Part shown: in pieces, positions 15,109 through 26,373 of the stretch | How positions within the stretch are numbered: position 1 is the stretch's first letter | Layout: the number at the start of each line of letters is the position of its first letter | Assembly: GCA_035762175.1 (NCBI GenBank) | Contig: DASTPP010000361.1 | Coordinates: 1-50,865, forward strand | Source of the DNA: DASTPP01 sp035762175 | GTDB taxonomy: Bacteria > Myxococcota_A > Polyangia > Polyangiales > Polyangiaceae | Direction: 5' to 3' | DNA: 50,865 bases | Made by a program: the position numbers and the translations under genes | Notes under the pieces: generated by a model | What the model saw: the letters and a program-made list of their open reading frames with translations, nothing else | Databases searched by the model: none | Told to the model about the DNA's origin: nothing

Positions 15109-16805
15109 GCGCCGCCCTCGGGCCGCAGGAGCGGGAACAGGATGACGTCGCGGATGCTCGCCTGGTTCGTCAGCGCCATGACGAGCCGGTCGACGCCCAT
15201 GCCGAAGCCGGCCGTGGGCGGCAGGCCGTGCTCGAGCGCGCGGACGTAGTCGGCGTCATAGTCCATCGTCTCTTCGGCCCCCTTGGCGCGCTTCTGCGCC
15301 TGCTCGCGGAAGCGCTCGGCCTGGTCGTCGGGGTCGTTGAGCTCGCTGAAGGCGTTGCAGAGCTCGCGGCCGTGCACGAAGAGCTCGAAGCGGTCGACGA
15401 GGGTCGGGTCCTTGTCTTTGCGCCGGGCGAGCGGGCTCACCTCGACCGGGTGGTCGGTGACGAAGACGGGCACGCTCTTCTGGCCCGACTCGTCGCGGTA
15501 GTCGTCGGCCAAAAAGGGCTCGGCCAGGTACTCGTAGGCGCAGAAGAGCGCCTCGCCGTCGTTCTCGCAGGCGAGCGCCGCCTTGCGGTAGGCGCCCCAG
15601 TCGATGCGCTTCTTCGCCCGCTCGCCCGCGCCCGCCCAGGCCTTGACGGGCGCGTCGGGCGCGCGCACCTCGGCGGGCACCGAGGCCGGCAGCTTCGCCC
15701 GCTCGAGCGCCGCCGCGACGGCCTCGCGCATGGGCACGCGGGCGAAGCGCCCGGCGAGCGTGAAGGGCCGCGCCCCGGCCCACTTCGCGTGCGCCTCGGG
15801 CATCGCGGCGGCGAGCCCCGCGTCGGCCGCCCGCAGCATGGCCTCGGTGCGCGCCATCACGCCCTCGTACGTCGCGAACGCCTCGTAGTACTCGAGCATG
15901 GTGAACTCGGGGTTGTGCCGCGTCGAGATGCCCTCGTTGCGGTAGCAGCGGCCGACCTCGTAGACGCGCTCGAAGCCGCCGACCACCAGCCGCTTCAAGT
16001 AGAGCTCGGGGGCGATGCGCAGGTAGAGCGGCAGGTCGAGCGCGTTGTGGTGGGTCCGAAAGGGCTTGGCGAGCGCCCCGCCCACCAGCGTCGTCAGCGT
16101 CGGCGTCTCGACCTCGAGGAAGCCCTCGGAATCGAGGTAGCGCCGCAGCTCGCGCACCAAGATCGAGCGCGCCCGGAAGGCCGCGGCCGCCTCGGGGTTG
16201 ACGACGAGGTCGACGTAGCGCTGGCGGTAGCGCTGCTCGACGTCGGCGAGGCCGAAGCGGGTGGGCACGGGCCGGAGCGCCTTGGTCAGCAGGCGCAGGC
16301 GCCCGAGCTCGATCGACAGCTCGCCCGTGCGGCTCACCATCACCCCGCCGCCCGCCTCGACCACGTCGCCGATGTCGAGATCGTCGAAGGCCTTGCGCAC
16401 CGCCTCGGGCGCCTCGGCCGTCGCGATGAGCTGGAACTCGCCCGTCCGGTCGCGCAGGCGCAGGAAGCGCACCTGCCCGAGATCGCGCAGGAAGATGATG
16501 CGCCCGGCGACCCGCACCCCGCCCGCCTCGTCGAGCAGGGGCGGGGCCCCCGGGGCCGGCTTGCAGGTCGCGTGGGCGGCCACCAGGTCGCGCACCTTCT
16601 CGGGGTCGTACTTGCCGTCGGGCCGGCGCGCGGGCAAAAACCAGTCGCGCAGCTCGGCGAGCGGCGCGGGGGGGCCCGCGAGATCGTTGGCGAAGGGGTT
16701 CTCGCCCCGCGCCCGCACCGCCTCGGCCTTCGCCCGGCGGGCGGCGAGCAGGGCGTCTTCGGCCGTCGACGTTTGGCCCTCGGGCGGCTTTCGCTCGTTC
16801 GCCAT
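15105..16805 (-). CDS. lysS: Lysyl-tRNA synthetase, class II
   Basis: This 566-residue protein has an OB-fold anticodon-binding domain (VAGRIIFLRDLGQVRFLRLRD), then the class II catalytic core: motif 2 VYEVGRCYRNEGISTRHNPEFTMLE (partial) and motif 3 GFGMGVDRLVMAL near the C-terminus. LysS is usually 490-510 residues; the excess is an N-terminal lead of about 60 residues and an insert with a Lys/Arg-rich stretch near 380-395. It charges tRNA-Lys in the cytoplasm. It opens an operon with the lipoprotein-export genes through a 4-bp overlap, a pairing with no obvious functional link. Confidence 0.95.
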   Translation of the reverse strand: MANERKPPEGQTSTAEDALLAARRAKAEAVRARGENPFANDLAGPPAPLAELRDWFLPARRPDGKYDPEKVRDLVAAHATCKPAPGAPPLLDEAGGVRVAGRIIFLRDLGQVRFLRLRDRTGEFQLIATAEAPEAVRKAFDDLDIGDVVEAGGGVMVSRTGELSIELGRLRLLTKALRPVPTRFGLADVEQRYRQRYVDLVVNPEAAAAFRARSILVRELRRYLDSEGFLEVETPTLTTLVGGALAKPFRTHHNALDLPLYLRIAPELYLKRLVVGGFERVYEVGRCYRNEGISTRHNPEFTMLEYYEAFATYEGVMARTEAMLRAADAGLAAAMPEAHAKWAGARPFTLAGRFARVPMREAVAAALERAKLPASVPAEVRAPDAPVKAWAGAGERAKKRIDWGAYRKAALACENDGEALFCAYEYLAEPFLADDYRDESGQKSVPVFVTDHPVEVSPLARRKDKDPTLVDRFELFVHGRELCNAFSELNDPDDQAERFREQAQKRAKGAEETMDYDADYVRALEHGLPPTAGFGMGVDRLVMALTNQASIRDVILFPLLRPEGGA

Positions 16806-16827
16806 GATCTAGGGCCCCCCCATAGCA

Positions 16828-17814
16828 CTACCCGCCCCGCGGCGCCCGGGTCTCGGGGGCCGCCCCCGCCGAGGCCAAGAGCGCCGCGAGCGCCCGCACC
16901 GTCAGCGGCGCCGAGCCCTCGGCCTTGTTGCCCGCCAGCACGAACAGCTCGAGCCCCTCGCGGCCGCAGCGCTCGGCGAGCGCCCGCACGCCCTCGCGCA
17001 TCGCGGGGTCGGGGCGGTGCAGCCGGTCGAAGGGCGCGTAGGCCGCGCGCAGCGCCTCGTAGTCGCCGCCCGGCGGCAAGAGCAGCCGGCAGACCGACAG
17101 CCGCCCCGGCAGCCGCCCGGGCGCCGCCCGCAGCTGGACGCCGAGCGGGGGCATGCCGGCCCAGTAGTTGAAGACGTGGCCCGCGCCCCGGGCGGCGAGG
17201 CATTGCCAATACTCGTCGCAGAGGTACTCACGCCGCCGCAGCTCGACCGCGGCGGGCAGGCCCGCGGGCAGCCCGCCGAGGAAGCGATCGAGGCCGGCGA
17301 CGAAGTCCTTCGGCGCGAGCGCGGGACTGCCGCGCCCCGGCGGAAACTCGAGCACGAGCGCCCCGAGGCGCCCCCCGAGCCCCGGCTCGAGCGGCCCCAG
17401 CACCTTCTCTTCGAAGAGCGCCCGGTCGAGGTACGAGGGGTTCGGGGCCTTCGTCTGCGGATCGACGCGCGCGGTCAGCTCGCCCCAGGCCTTGACCACG
17501 CAGCGAAAGCCCTCGGGCAGCTGCCGGGCGTAGTCGGCCCACTCGGCCTCGCCGAGCGGCGCGTAGTACGAGCGGTCGACGCCCACGGTCGAGAAGAGCG
17601 GGTTTCGCGCGTAGAGCGCGAGGCCCTCGTCGCGCAGCCGCTTCGGCGTCAGGCCGGTCGGGTAGACGAGGCCCTGCCAGCCGGTGAATGTCCACGACGA
17701 GGTGCCGAGGCGCACGTGCCCGGGCAGGCGGCGGGCCAGATCGGCCTCGACCTGGAAGGCGGGCCCCTCGGCGGCCGGGGGCGCCTCGGCGCCGAAGAGC
17801 GAGAGCTGTCGCAC
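16828..17814 (-). CDS. DUF72 (YecE-like) family protein
   Basis: From GTG 17814 (preceded by a G-rich tract) the product is 328 residues and begins RQLSLFG. The frame is open further upstream, but that part lacks DUF72 similarity. RLGTSSWTFTGWQGLVYP, FSTVGVDRSYY, FRCVVKAWGELT and a C-terminal FVLAGNKAEGSAP follow the DUF72 TIM-barrel-like pattern; related proteins usually read NNH or NNT where NKAEGSAP stands. Biochemical function is not established for the family. It lies 22 bp upstream of lysS on the same strand and may be cotranscribed with it. Confidence 0.8.
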   Translation of the reverse strand: MRQLSLFGAEAPPAAEGPAFQVEADLARRLPGHVRLGTSSWTFTGWQGLVYPTGLTPKRLRDEGLALYARNPLFSTVGVDRSYYAPLGEAEWADYARQLPEGFRCVVKAWGELTARVDPQTKAPNPSYLDRALFEEKVLGPLEPGLGGRLGALVLEFPPGRGSPALAPKDFVAGLDRFLGGLPAGLPAAVELRRREYLCDEYWQCLAARGAGHVFNYWAGMPPLGVQLRAAPGRLPGRLSVCRLLLPPGGDYEALRAAYAPFDRLHRPDPAMREGVRALAERCGREGLELFVLAGNKAEGSAPLTVRALAALLASAGAAPETRAPRGG

Positions 17815-17956
17815 CCCCCGAGTGTGCCACGCCGGGGGCCGGGCCCAAGCCCCTGGCACACCCTCGGGCTTTTCGATCGGCCCCCGGGGGCCGACGAACG
17901 CGCCCGAGCGCCCGAATTCGCTGCCCTTTTCGGGGCAGGAGGGCCCGAAAACCCGC

Positions 17957-17972
17957 TGGCACAGGGGTCGCA
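17957..17972 (+). promoter_or_regulatory. Sigma-54 promoter for the beta-propeller lipoprotein gene
   Basis: TGGCAC (17957-17962), a 5-bp spacer, then TCGCA (17968-17972) differs from TGGCAC-N5-TTGCA by one base, with the invariant GG and GC correctly spaced. The predicted transcript start near 17983 gives a leader of about 50 nt. Upstream, CTGCCC-N6-GGGCAG and a CGGCCCCCGGGGGCCG palindrome could bind an activator. Confidence 0.6.
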
Positions 17973-18032
17973 TAATGGGGCGCGTACGACGACGGGGCCG
18001 CCCCCCCCGGCCCCCCACGAAGGTTACCCCCC

Positions 18033-20915
<2,883 letters not shown>

Positions 20916-21058
20916 GGGCCGCCCCCCTCCCGGGGGCGCGGGCCGGCGCGGGCCGGCGCGCCCCGGGCGGGCCCGCTCTCCGGCGGCCCCATCGCGCCGC
21001 GCCCCCGAGGGCGCCTCGCGTCGGGCGCCGGCGCTTTTCTTGGCTTCGCGCGCGACCA

Positions 21059-21097
21059 CGCCCCCCGGGCCGGGCCCCCCGGCCGGCCCGGGGGGCG
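21059..21097 (+). terminator. 15-bp stem-loop terminator candidate
   Basis: A perfect 15-bp stem (21059-21073 with 21083-21097) and a 9-nt loop lie about 145 bp beyond the lipoprotein stop. Only a weak T-rich stretch follows. It is the strongest hairpin in the 259-bp gap 20916-21174. Confidence 0.5.
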
Positions 21098-21134
21098 TTC
21101 GCCTTTGCGGGGCCCGCGGGGCCGCGGCGCCCCC

Positions 21135-21164
21135 TTGACGCGCCCGCCCTTCCCCGCGCATTGT
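21135..21164 (+). promoter_or_regulatory. Sigma-70-like promoter of the His-rich protein gene
   Basis: TTGACG (21135-21140), an 18-bp spacer and CATTGT (21159-21164) precede the ATG at 21175 by 10 bp, so the transcript would be almost leaderless. Confidence 0.4.
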
Positions 21165-21174
21165 CCGGCGCGCC

Positions 21175-21906
21175 ATGAGCCACGACGCGCATGCAGAGCA
21201 CGGGCACGACGCGGCCGACGACGCGCACCACGACGCGCACCACGACGAGCCTCCGCCTCCGCCCGAGCCCGAAACGCCGCTCTGGTTCACGCTCGTCGGG
21301 GCCGTGCTCTTCGTCGTGCTCGGCGTCGCCTTCTTGACGATGACGTCCGACGACGCGCCGCCGAAGCCTGCGCCCGCCGCCAAGCGCGCCCAGGCGGCGG
21401 CCGCCGCGGCGGCCGCGCCGCCGGCCTCGGGCCCGGTGCCGCCCCCGCGGCGCCAGCCGCCGCGGCCGACCGCCGTCGAATTACGTCGGCGCTCGCCCGG
21501 GTTGGGTACCGCCTGGGCTCGTGAGCCGACGGCTCGGTTCATTTCGAGCAGAGCTCGGCAACAAGAACGCTACCGACCCCGAGCCAGACGTGCTCCGGCG
21601 CAGGTTGCGGCAGGGCCGCGCACGCGCCTGGCGGGTGTAGGCCCTCGGGGGCGCTTGCGCCCGCGCCCGCGCAGCACCCTCGCCTCAATGGAGCACAATG
21701 CCTCGGGACGCGACGCCACGACGGCACCGGGGCTGAGGCCGAGGGCGCCGCGGTCGGGCCGAAGTGGGCGGCGGCCGGGGCCCGCCCCCAAAGCGAATAG
21801 TTTCAACGAGTTAGCGCCCATCCGGCTCGTGGGTTCGCGCCCGCCCGAGGCCTCTCTTGAATGCTCGCGCTCGGGCCTTTCTGGGGGTGGCACCCCCCTT
21901 GCTTAA
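21175..21906 (+). CDS. His-rich single-pass membrane protein with anomalous tail
   Basis: The first 100 codons look real: a His/Asp/Ala-rich N-terminus (repeated DAHH), a Pro linker, one hydrophobic segment LWFTLVGAVLFVVLGVAFL (about 38-56) and an Ala/Pro-rich tail. From about 21478 (after RPTAVE) third positions lose their G/C bias and the frame simply continues through atypical sequence to 21906, even across a consensus sigma-54 promoter. The native protein probably ended near residue 100 and has been disrupted or run on. The His/Asp cluster may bind metal (inference); no family is recognised. Confidence 0.5.
   Translation: MSHDAHAEHGHDAADDAHHDAHHDEPPPPPEPETPLWFTLVGAVLFVVLGVAFLTMTSDDAPPKPAPAAKRAQAAAAAAAAPPASGPVPPPRRQPPRPTAVELRRRSPGLGTAWAREPTARFISSRARQQERYRPRARRAPAQVAAGPRTRLAGVGPRGRLRPRPRSTLASMEHNASGRDATTAPGLRPRAPRSGRSGRRPGPAPKANSFNELAPIRLVGSRPPEASLECSRSGLSGGGTPLA
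21888..21903 (+). promoter_or_regulatory. Consensus sigma-54 promoter with no gene downstream
   Basis: TGGCAC (21888-21893), CCCCC, then TTGCT (21899-21903) is a full match to TGGCAC-N5-TTGCW. The predicted start is near 21913. No plus-strand protein gene begins for 3 kb, while a long stem-loop begins 11 bp after the predicted start. Confidence 0.6.
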
Positions 21907-22313
21907 CCACACAGCGCGGACGCACGGTGGCCCGCCCGCTTGGTAGATGACAGCCCCAAACCTCCCCTCCCCTCCCCTGGAACGCGTGCGCCAGGTGAGC
22001 GGGCCACCGTGATCCCGCATTAATGGTTTACGCTTTCTTTCGAACCTAAGGCTTGGGCGCCCGCCGCCCGCGCTTCTCTTCGCGCTCCGGCTTGCGTTCC
22101 CCCCCCCCGGCTTGAAGCGGCTCTTTCGATAGCGTGGGTCGACGCCGGTCTTTGGGGAGGCCGGCGCGAAGCTTGGCCGCCGCCCGGCGCGGCGCCACGT
22201 CACCTTCCCCGGTTTGCCCTCGCTGGCCCCCCGCCCTGCGAGGGCTGCGTCGTTTTGTGGGCCGGCGGCGCGGGCTTCGGCCCGGCGAGCGTCGGGCCGA
22301 GCCTCGAGCGCGC
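21907..22313. other. Gap between His-rich protein and comEC
   Basis: Together with the tail back to about 21478, this stretch is visibly less GC-rich and has no convincing gene on either strand. It holds the candidate sigma-54 transcript with its stem-loop, a C-tract and several smaller hairpins. On the minus side it forms the region downstream of comEC. Confidence 0.6.
21913..22166 (+). ncRNA. Candidate sigma-54-dependent structured small RNA
   Basis: ACGGTGGCCCGC (21924-21935) pairs perfectly with GCGGGCCACCGT (21999-22010). The next eight bases on each side (CCGCTTGG with CCAGGTGA) extend the stem with wobble pairs and one mismatch. The loop of about 47 nt holds tandem CCTCCCC units, complementary to Shine-Dalgarno sequences. 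A second hairpin, CGCCGG-N12-CCGGCG (22143-22166), exposes GGGGAGG, which could pair with that loop. A 21-codon ORF (21947-22012) overlaps the stem, so a leader peptide is an alternative. Ends are guesses. Confidence 0.4.
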
Positions 22314-24683
22314 TCAGCGGACGGCGCCGCGGGCGCGGCGTGTTCGGATCGACTCGCCGTCGGTCTCCCAGACGAGGGCGCCGCCGCGATCGGTGCGCGC
22401 GAGCGGCACGCCCGCGGCGGCGAGGCGGGCGAGCGCGGTCGGGTGCGGGTGGCCGAAGCGGTTGCGGACGCCGCAGGAGGCGAGCGCGAGCGAGGGCCGG
22501 ACGGCGGCGAGCAGGGCCGCGCCGGTCGAGGTGCGGCTGCCGTGGTGGCCGACCTTGAGCAGGTCGGCGCGCAGCGAGGCGCCGAAGCGTTCGACGAGCG
22601 CGGCCTCGGCCTCGTGCTCGGCGTCGCCGGTGAGCAAAACGGCGCGGCGCCCGTAGGCGATGTGCACGACGAGCGAGTTGTCGTTGGCGCTGCCGAAGGG
22701 CTTGAACGCGGGGCAGGGCGAGAGCACGCGCAGCGTGGCGCCGCCGAAGTCGCGGGGCGCGCCGCAGAGCGCGTCGGGCCGGACGACGGGCACGCCGCGC
22801 GCGCGCAGCCCCGCCAGCAAGGCGGCGTAGGCGGGCCCGGCGCCCTCGTCTTCGCCCTGGCCGGTGTCCCAGAGCTCGCCGACCTCGAGCCGGGGCAGGG
22901 CCGAGGCGAGCCCGAGGAAGTGGTCGGGGTGCGGGTGCGAGAGCACGGCGACGTCGACCCGGGGCCGTCGGCGCTCGCGCAGCGTGGGCACGAGCACGGC
23001 GAGGCCCGGGTCGAAGGGCGAGCCGACCATGCCGCCGCCGTCGACGGCCATCAGCCGGCCGTCGGGCAGATCGACGAGCAGGCTGTCGCCCTGCCCGACG
23101 TCGAGCGCGGTGACGCGCAGGCGCCCGCGCGGCTCGCCCGCGCGGATGGCGTAGATCTCGGCCGCGAGCAGCGCCGAGGCGGTCAGCGCGGCCCAGGGCG
23201 CGCGGCGGCCGGGGCGGGCGAGGGCGGCGCCGAGCGCGCCGAGGCCCAGCGCGAGGGCGTGGGCGGGGCCGGGCGAGGGCGCGGGCAGGGCGGTGAGGGG
23301 GCCCGAGGCCGCGTGGGCGACGGCGCGGACGGCGAGCAGCGAGCCCGCGGCGGCCCAGGCGACGGCGCGCTCGAGCGGGGGGGCGAACGCGAGCAGCGCG
23401 TGCAGCAGGCAGAGCGGCAGGGCGAAGAGCTCGCCGAGCGGGACGGCCACGAGGTTGGCGAGCACGCCGGCGAGCGGCACCGAGGGCGAGAGGGCGGCGG
23501 TCAGCGGGGCGCAGGCGGCGCTGGCGGCGAGGGTGGCCGAGAGCGTGGGCACGAGCGGCGCGGCGAGGGCGGGCAGGCGCTCGCGCAGCCACTCGGCGAC
23601 GGGCGGCGAGAGCGCGAGCAGGCCGCCGGTCGCGGCCGCCGAGAGCAGGAACGACCAGTCGAAGGCGACGAGCGGGTCGAGGGCCCCGAAGGCGAGCAGC
23701 GAGAGGCCGAGGGCGCGCGTGGCGTCGGGGCGGCGCCCGAGCCGGACGGCGCCGAACCCGCAGGCGAGCATGAGGGCGGCGCGCGCGGCCGAGCCGCTGC
23801 CGCCGGCGAAGTCGGCGTAGGCGAAGGCGAGCGCGGCGCCGGCCGGCGCGAGCGCGCGGCCGAGATCGCCCCGCGCCGCGAGCGTGGGCACGCGCACGAG
23901 CAGCCAGCGCAGGGCGCGCAGGGCGCCGACGACGGCGAGCACGAGATGCGTGCCCGAGACCGCGAGCAGGTGCGAGAGCCCGCTCCGCCGAAAGGCCTCG
24001 TCGTCGCCCGGGTCGAGATCGGTCTCGCCGAGCACGAGCGCGCGCGCCATCGGCGCCGCCGCCGCGGGGAAGGTCGCCTCGATGCGCCCGCGCACGCGCG
24101 CCCGCGCCCGATCGACCCAGGCGCCGGGGCCCCGCCCGCCGGCGAGCGGCTCGAGCGTCACGACGCCGCCCGAGAGCACGCTGCCCTTGCGGGCGGCGGC
24201 GGGCCGCGGGTCGGGCAGGTCGGCGTTGGCGAAGAGGTGCGGCGGGGCGAGGTCGGCGACGACGGCGACGCGATCGCCGCGGGCCAGGCCCTCGGGGCCC
24301 CCGTAGAGCGTGAGCACGAGCGGGCCCTCGATCGCGCGCTCGTCGCACGCGAGGCGGCCGGCCTCGGCCGTCCAGCGCAGGGTGTCGCCCTGGCGCACGG
24401 GGCTCGTTCGGACGACCGCGTCGGCCTCGCAGCGCGAGGGCGGCCCGAGCGCGTCGCGCGCCGCCGCGTACGAGCGCTCGTAGCGCGCGAGCGCGTCGCG
24501 GGCGCGAAGGGCGCCGGCGAGCGCGGCGACGAGGGCGCACGCAGCGGCGGCGCGGCCGACGCGGCCCCGCGCGAGGGCGAGGGCGAGCGCGCCGAGGCAC
24601 GCGATCGTCGCTTCGAACGGCGCCACCGCCCCGCGCTGCCCGGCGAGCAGCGCCAAGCCGATTACGAGCACCCCGTCGATCAC
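22314..24683 (-). CDS. comEC: ComEC/Rec2-type DNA uptake channel
   Basis: From GTG 24683 the product is 789 residues, the usual ComEC size; the open frame extends upstream but that part is Arg/Pro-rich and unlike the family. It has an N-terminal OB-like region, then the competence domain with GLSHLLAVSGTHLVL and many membrane segments. The C-terminal metallo-beta-lactamase domain has DVGQGDSLLV, SHPHPDHFLGL and GHHGSRTST, the last with the His residues expected of an active metal site. ComEC passes single-stranded DNA across the inner membrane, and the lactamase domain may degrade one strand. No other com gene is nearby. Confidence 0.92.
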   Translation of the reverse strand: MIDGVLVIGLALLAGQRGAVAPFEATIACLGALALALARGRVGRAAAACALVAALAGALRARDALARYERSYAAARDALGPPSRCEADAVVRTSPVRQGDTLRWTAEAGRLACDERAIEGPLVLTLYGGPEGLARGDRVAVVADLAPPHLFANADLPDPRPAAARKGSVLSGGVVTLEPLAGGRGPGAWVDRARARVRGRIEATFPAAAAPMARALVLGETDLDPGDDEAFRRSGLSHLLAVSGTHLVLAVVGALRALRWLLVRVPTLAARGDLGRALAPAGAALAFAYADFAGGSGSAARAALMLACGFGAVRLGRRPDATRALGLSLLAFGALDPLVAFDWSFLLSAAATGGLLALSPPVAEWLRERLPALAAPLVPTLSATLAASAACAPLTAALSPSVPLAGVLANLVAVPLGELFALPLCLLHALLAFAPPLERAVAWAAAGSLLAVRAVAHAASGPLTALPAPSPGPAHALALGLGALGAALARPGRRAPWAALTASALLAAEIYAIRAGEPRGRLRVTALDVGQGDSLLVDLPDGRLMAVDGGGMVGSPFDPGLAVLVPTLRERRRPRVDVAVLSHPHPDHFLGLASALPRLEVGELWDTGQGEDEGAGPAYAALLAGLRARGVPVVRPDALCGAPRDFGGATLRVLSPCPAFKPFGSANDNSLVVHIAYGRRAVLLTGDAEHEAEAALVERFGASLRADLLKVGHHGSRTSTGAALLAAVRPSLALASCGVRNRFGHPHPTALARLAAAGVPLARTDRGGALVWETDGESIRTRRARGAVR

Positions 24684-25041
24684 GCGGGCGCGCCCTGGCG
24701 AAGGCCGTGCCCGCCGCCGCGCCCCGGCCGAGCGGGCGCTTCTCGCCCCGGGCCGAAGGTCGTGCGGAGGCGCCGGCGCCGGGCAACGCGGGCGCCAGGG
24801 GCCCCGACGGCCGACCCTCGCGCCTGGCGGGGCGCCGGCGGGGGCGTGGCGGCGGGCGAGCGGGGTGGTTGGCGATCGGCCAGCCGGCCAGGGCGTGGCG
24901 CCGGGCCCGGACGGCGCGTTGACTCGCTGCGTAACGACGGTTAGACCCGCCGTTCTCGGGGGCCGCTCGAACAAGGCGGTCGGCGGCGCGAGGCGGGCTC
25001 TCCGGCGGCGGGCCGGCGGCTTTCGGGCGAGGTGGCGAGCG
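24684..25041. other. Divergent promoter region between comEC and fadI
   Basis: No gene is seen in these 358 bp. The comEC-proximal part is plain GC-rich sequence, and the fadI-proximal part carries the TTGACT/TAGACC promoter candidate. Confidence 0.6.
24919..24947 (+). promoter_or_regulatory. Sigma-70-like promoter candidate for fadIJ
   Basis: TTGACT (24919-24924), a 17-bp spacer and TAGACC (24942-24947) give a good -35 and a modest -10, with a leader of about 90 nt before the fadI ATG. Confidence 0.4.
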
Positions 25042-26373
25042 ATGAGCGTTTCGAGCAGAGCGACGGCCGGCGGGCCGGTCGAGGGCGGCGCGCGCGATCG
25101 GGTGGCAATCGTCGCGGGGCTGCGCACGCCCTTTCAGCGGCAGAATACGGGCTTCCGGGGCTTGCGCACGGTCGACCTGGCGGTCGCGTGCGTGAGCGAG
25201 CTCCTGCAGCGCTCGGAGCTCGACCCGGCCGAGGTCACGCTCTGCGTCTACGGCCAGGTCGTGCCGACGCTCGACTGGCTGAACATCGCGCGCGAGGTGG
25301 TGCTGCGCAGCGGCCTGCCGAAGACGGTCGACGCGTACTCGGTCTCGCGCGCGTGCGCGACCGGCGTTCAGGCGCTGACCGACGCGGCCCTGGCGATCGG
25401 GTCGGGCCAGCACGACGTGGCGCTGTGCGGCGGCGCCGACAGCATGAGCGACGTGCCGCTCGGCGTCTCGCGCCCCTTGCGCGACGCGCTCGTCTCGGCG
25501 CGGCGGGCGCGCACGCCGGTCGAGAAGGTGCGCGGCTTCGCGCGCCTCTCGGCCAGAGACCTCGTGCCGCCGGTGCCGGGCTTCTCGCGCGAGCCGACGA
25601 CGGGCCAGACGATGGGCGAGGCGGCCGAGAAGATGGCCAAAGAGAACGGCATCTCGCGCGAGTGGCAAGACATGCTCGCGCACGCGAGCCACGAGAAGGC
25701 GGCCCGGGCCTGGGCCGAGGGCGCCTACGACGGCGAGGTGATGCGCGTGCACGTGCCGCCCTACCGCGAGGCCGTGGCCGGAGACAACGTCGTGCGCAAA
25801 GACTCGACGCCCGGGGCCTACGCGCCGCTCAAGCCGGCCTTCGACCGGGCGCACGGCACCGTCACGGCGGGCAACTCGTCGCCGCTGACCGACGGGGCGA
25901 GCGCGCTGCTCGTGATGCGCGAGGCGAAGGCGAAGGCGCTCGGCTACGAGCCGCTCGGCTACCTCCGGTCGTGGGCCTACGCGGCGGTCGACCCGGGCTG
26001 GCAGCTCTTGATGGGCCCGGCCTTCGCGGCCCCGAAGGCCCTCGCGCGGGCCGGGCTCGCCCTCAACGACATGGCCCTCGTCGACCTGCACGAGGCCTTC
26101 GCCGCCCAGGTCGCCTCGAACCTGCAGGCGCTCGCGAGCGCCTCGTTCTGCCGCGAGAAGCTCGGCCTCGCGGGGCCGGTCGGCGAGGTCGACCCCGCGC
26201 GCTTCAACGTCAAGGGCGGCTCGATCGCCCTCGGCCACCCCTTCGCCGCCACCGGCGGCCGGATGGTGCTCTCGACGCTGCGCGAGCTGAAGAGGCGCGG
26301 CGGCGGGCACGCCCTCCTGACCCTCTGCGCGGCCGGCGGCCTCGGCGCCGCCCTCGTCTTGGAGTCGCCGTGA
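25042..26373 (+). CDS. fadI: 3-ketoacyl-CoA thiolase (acetyl-CoA acyltransferase)
   Basis: This 443-residue thiolase has the nucleophilic Cys in SRACATGVQALTDA, the His in GGSIALGHPFAATGGR and the C-terminal Cys in CAAGGLGAALVL. Length and sequence fit the FadI branch, the beta subunit of the anaerobic-type trifunctional complex, better than FadA. It cleaves 3-ketoacyl-CoA to acetyl-CoA and a shortened acyl-CoA in the last step of beta-oxidation. The stop overlaps the fadJ GTG by 4 bp (26370-26373), tying the two subunits together. Confidence 0.92.
   Translation: MSVSSRATAGGPVEGGARDRVAIVAGLRTPFQRQNTGFRGLRTVDLAVACVSELLQRSELDPAEVTLCVYGQVVPTLDWLNIAREVVLRSGLPKTVDAYSVSRACATGVQALTDAALAIGSGQHDVALCGGADSMSDVPLGVSRPLRDALVSARRARTPVEKVRGFARLSARDLVPPVPGFSREPTTGQTMGEAAEKMAKENGISREWQDMLAHASHEKAARAWAEGAYDGEVMRVHVPPYREAVAGDNVVRKDSTPGAYAPLKPAFDRAHGTVTAGNSSPLTDGASALLVMREAKAKALGYEPLGYLRSWAYAAVDPGWQLLMGPAFAAPKALARAGLALNDMALVDLHEAFAAQVASNLQALASASFCREKLGLAGPVGEVDPARFNVKGGSIALGHPFAATGGRMVLSTLRELKRRGGGHALLTLCAAGGLGAALVLESP

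Noticed and set aside
22134..24944. 936-codon plus-strand frame
   Set aside because: It is the antisense of comEC, which has clear motifs; no domain is visible in the plus-strand reading.
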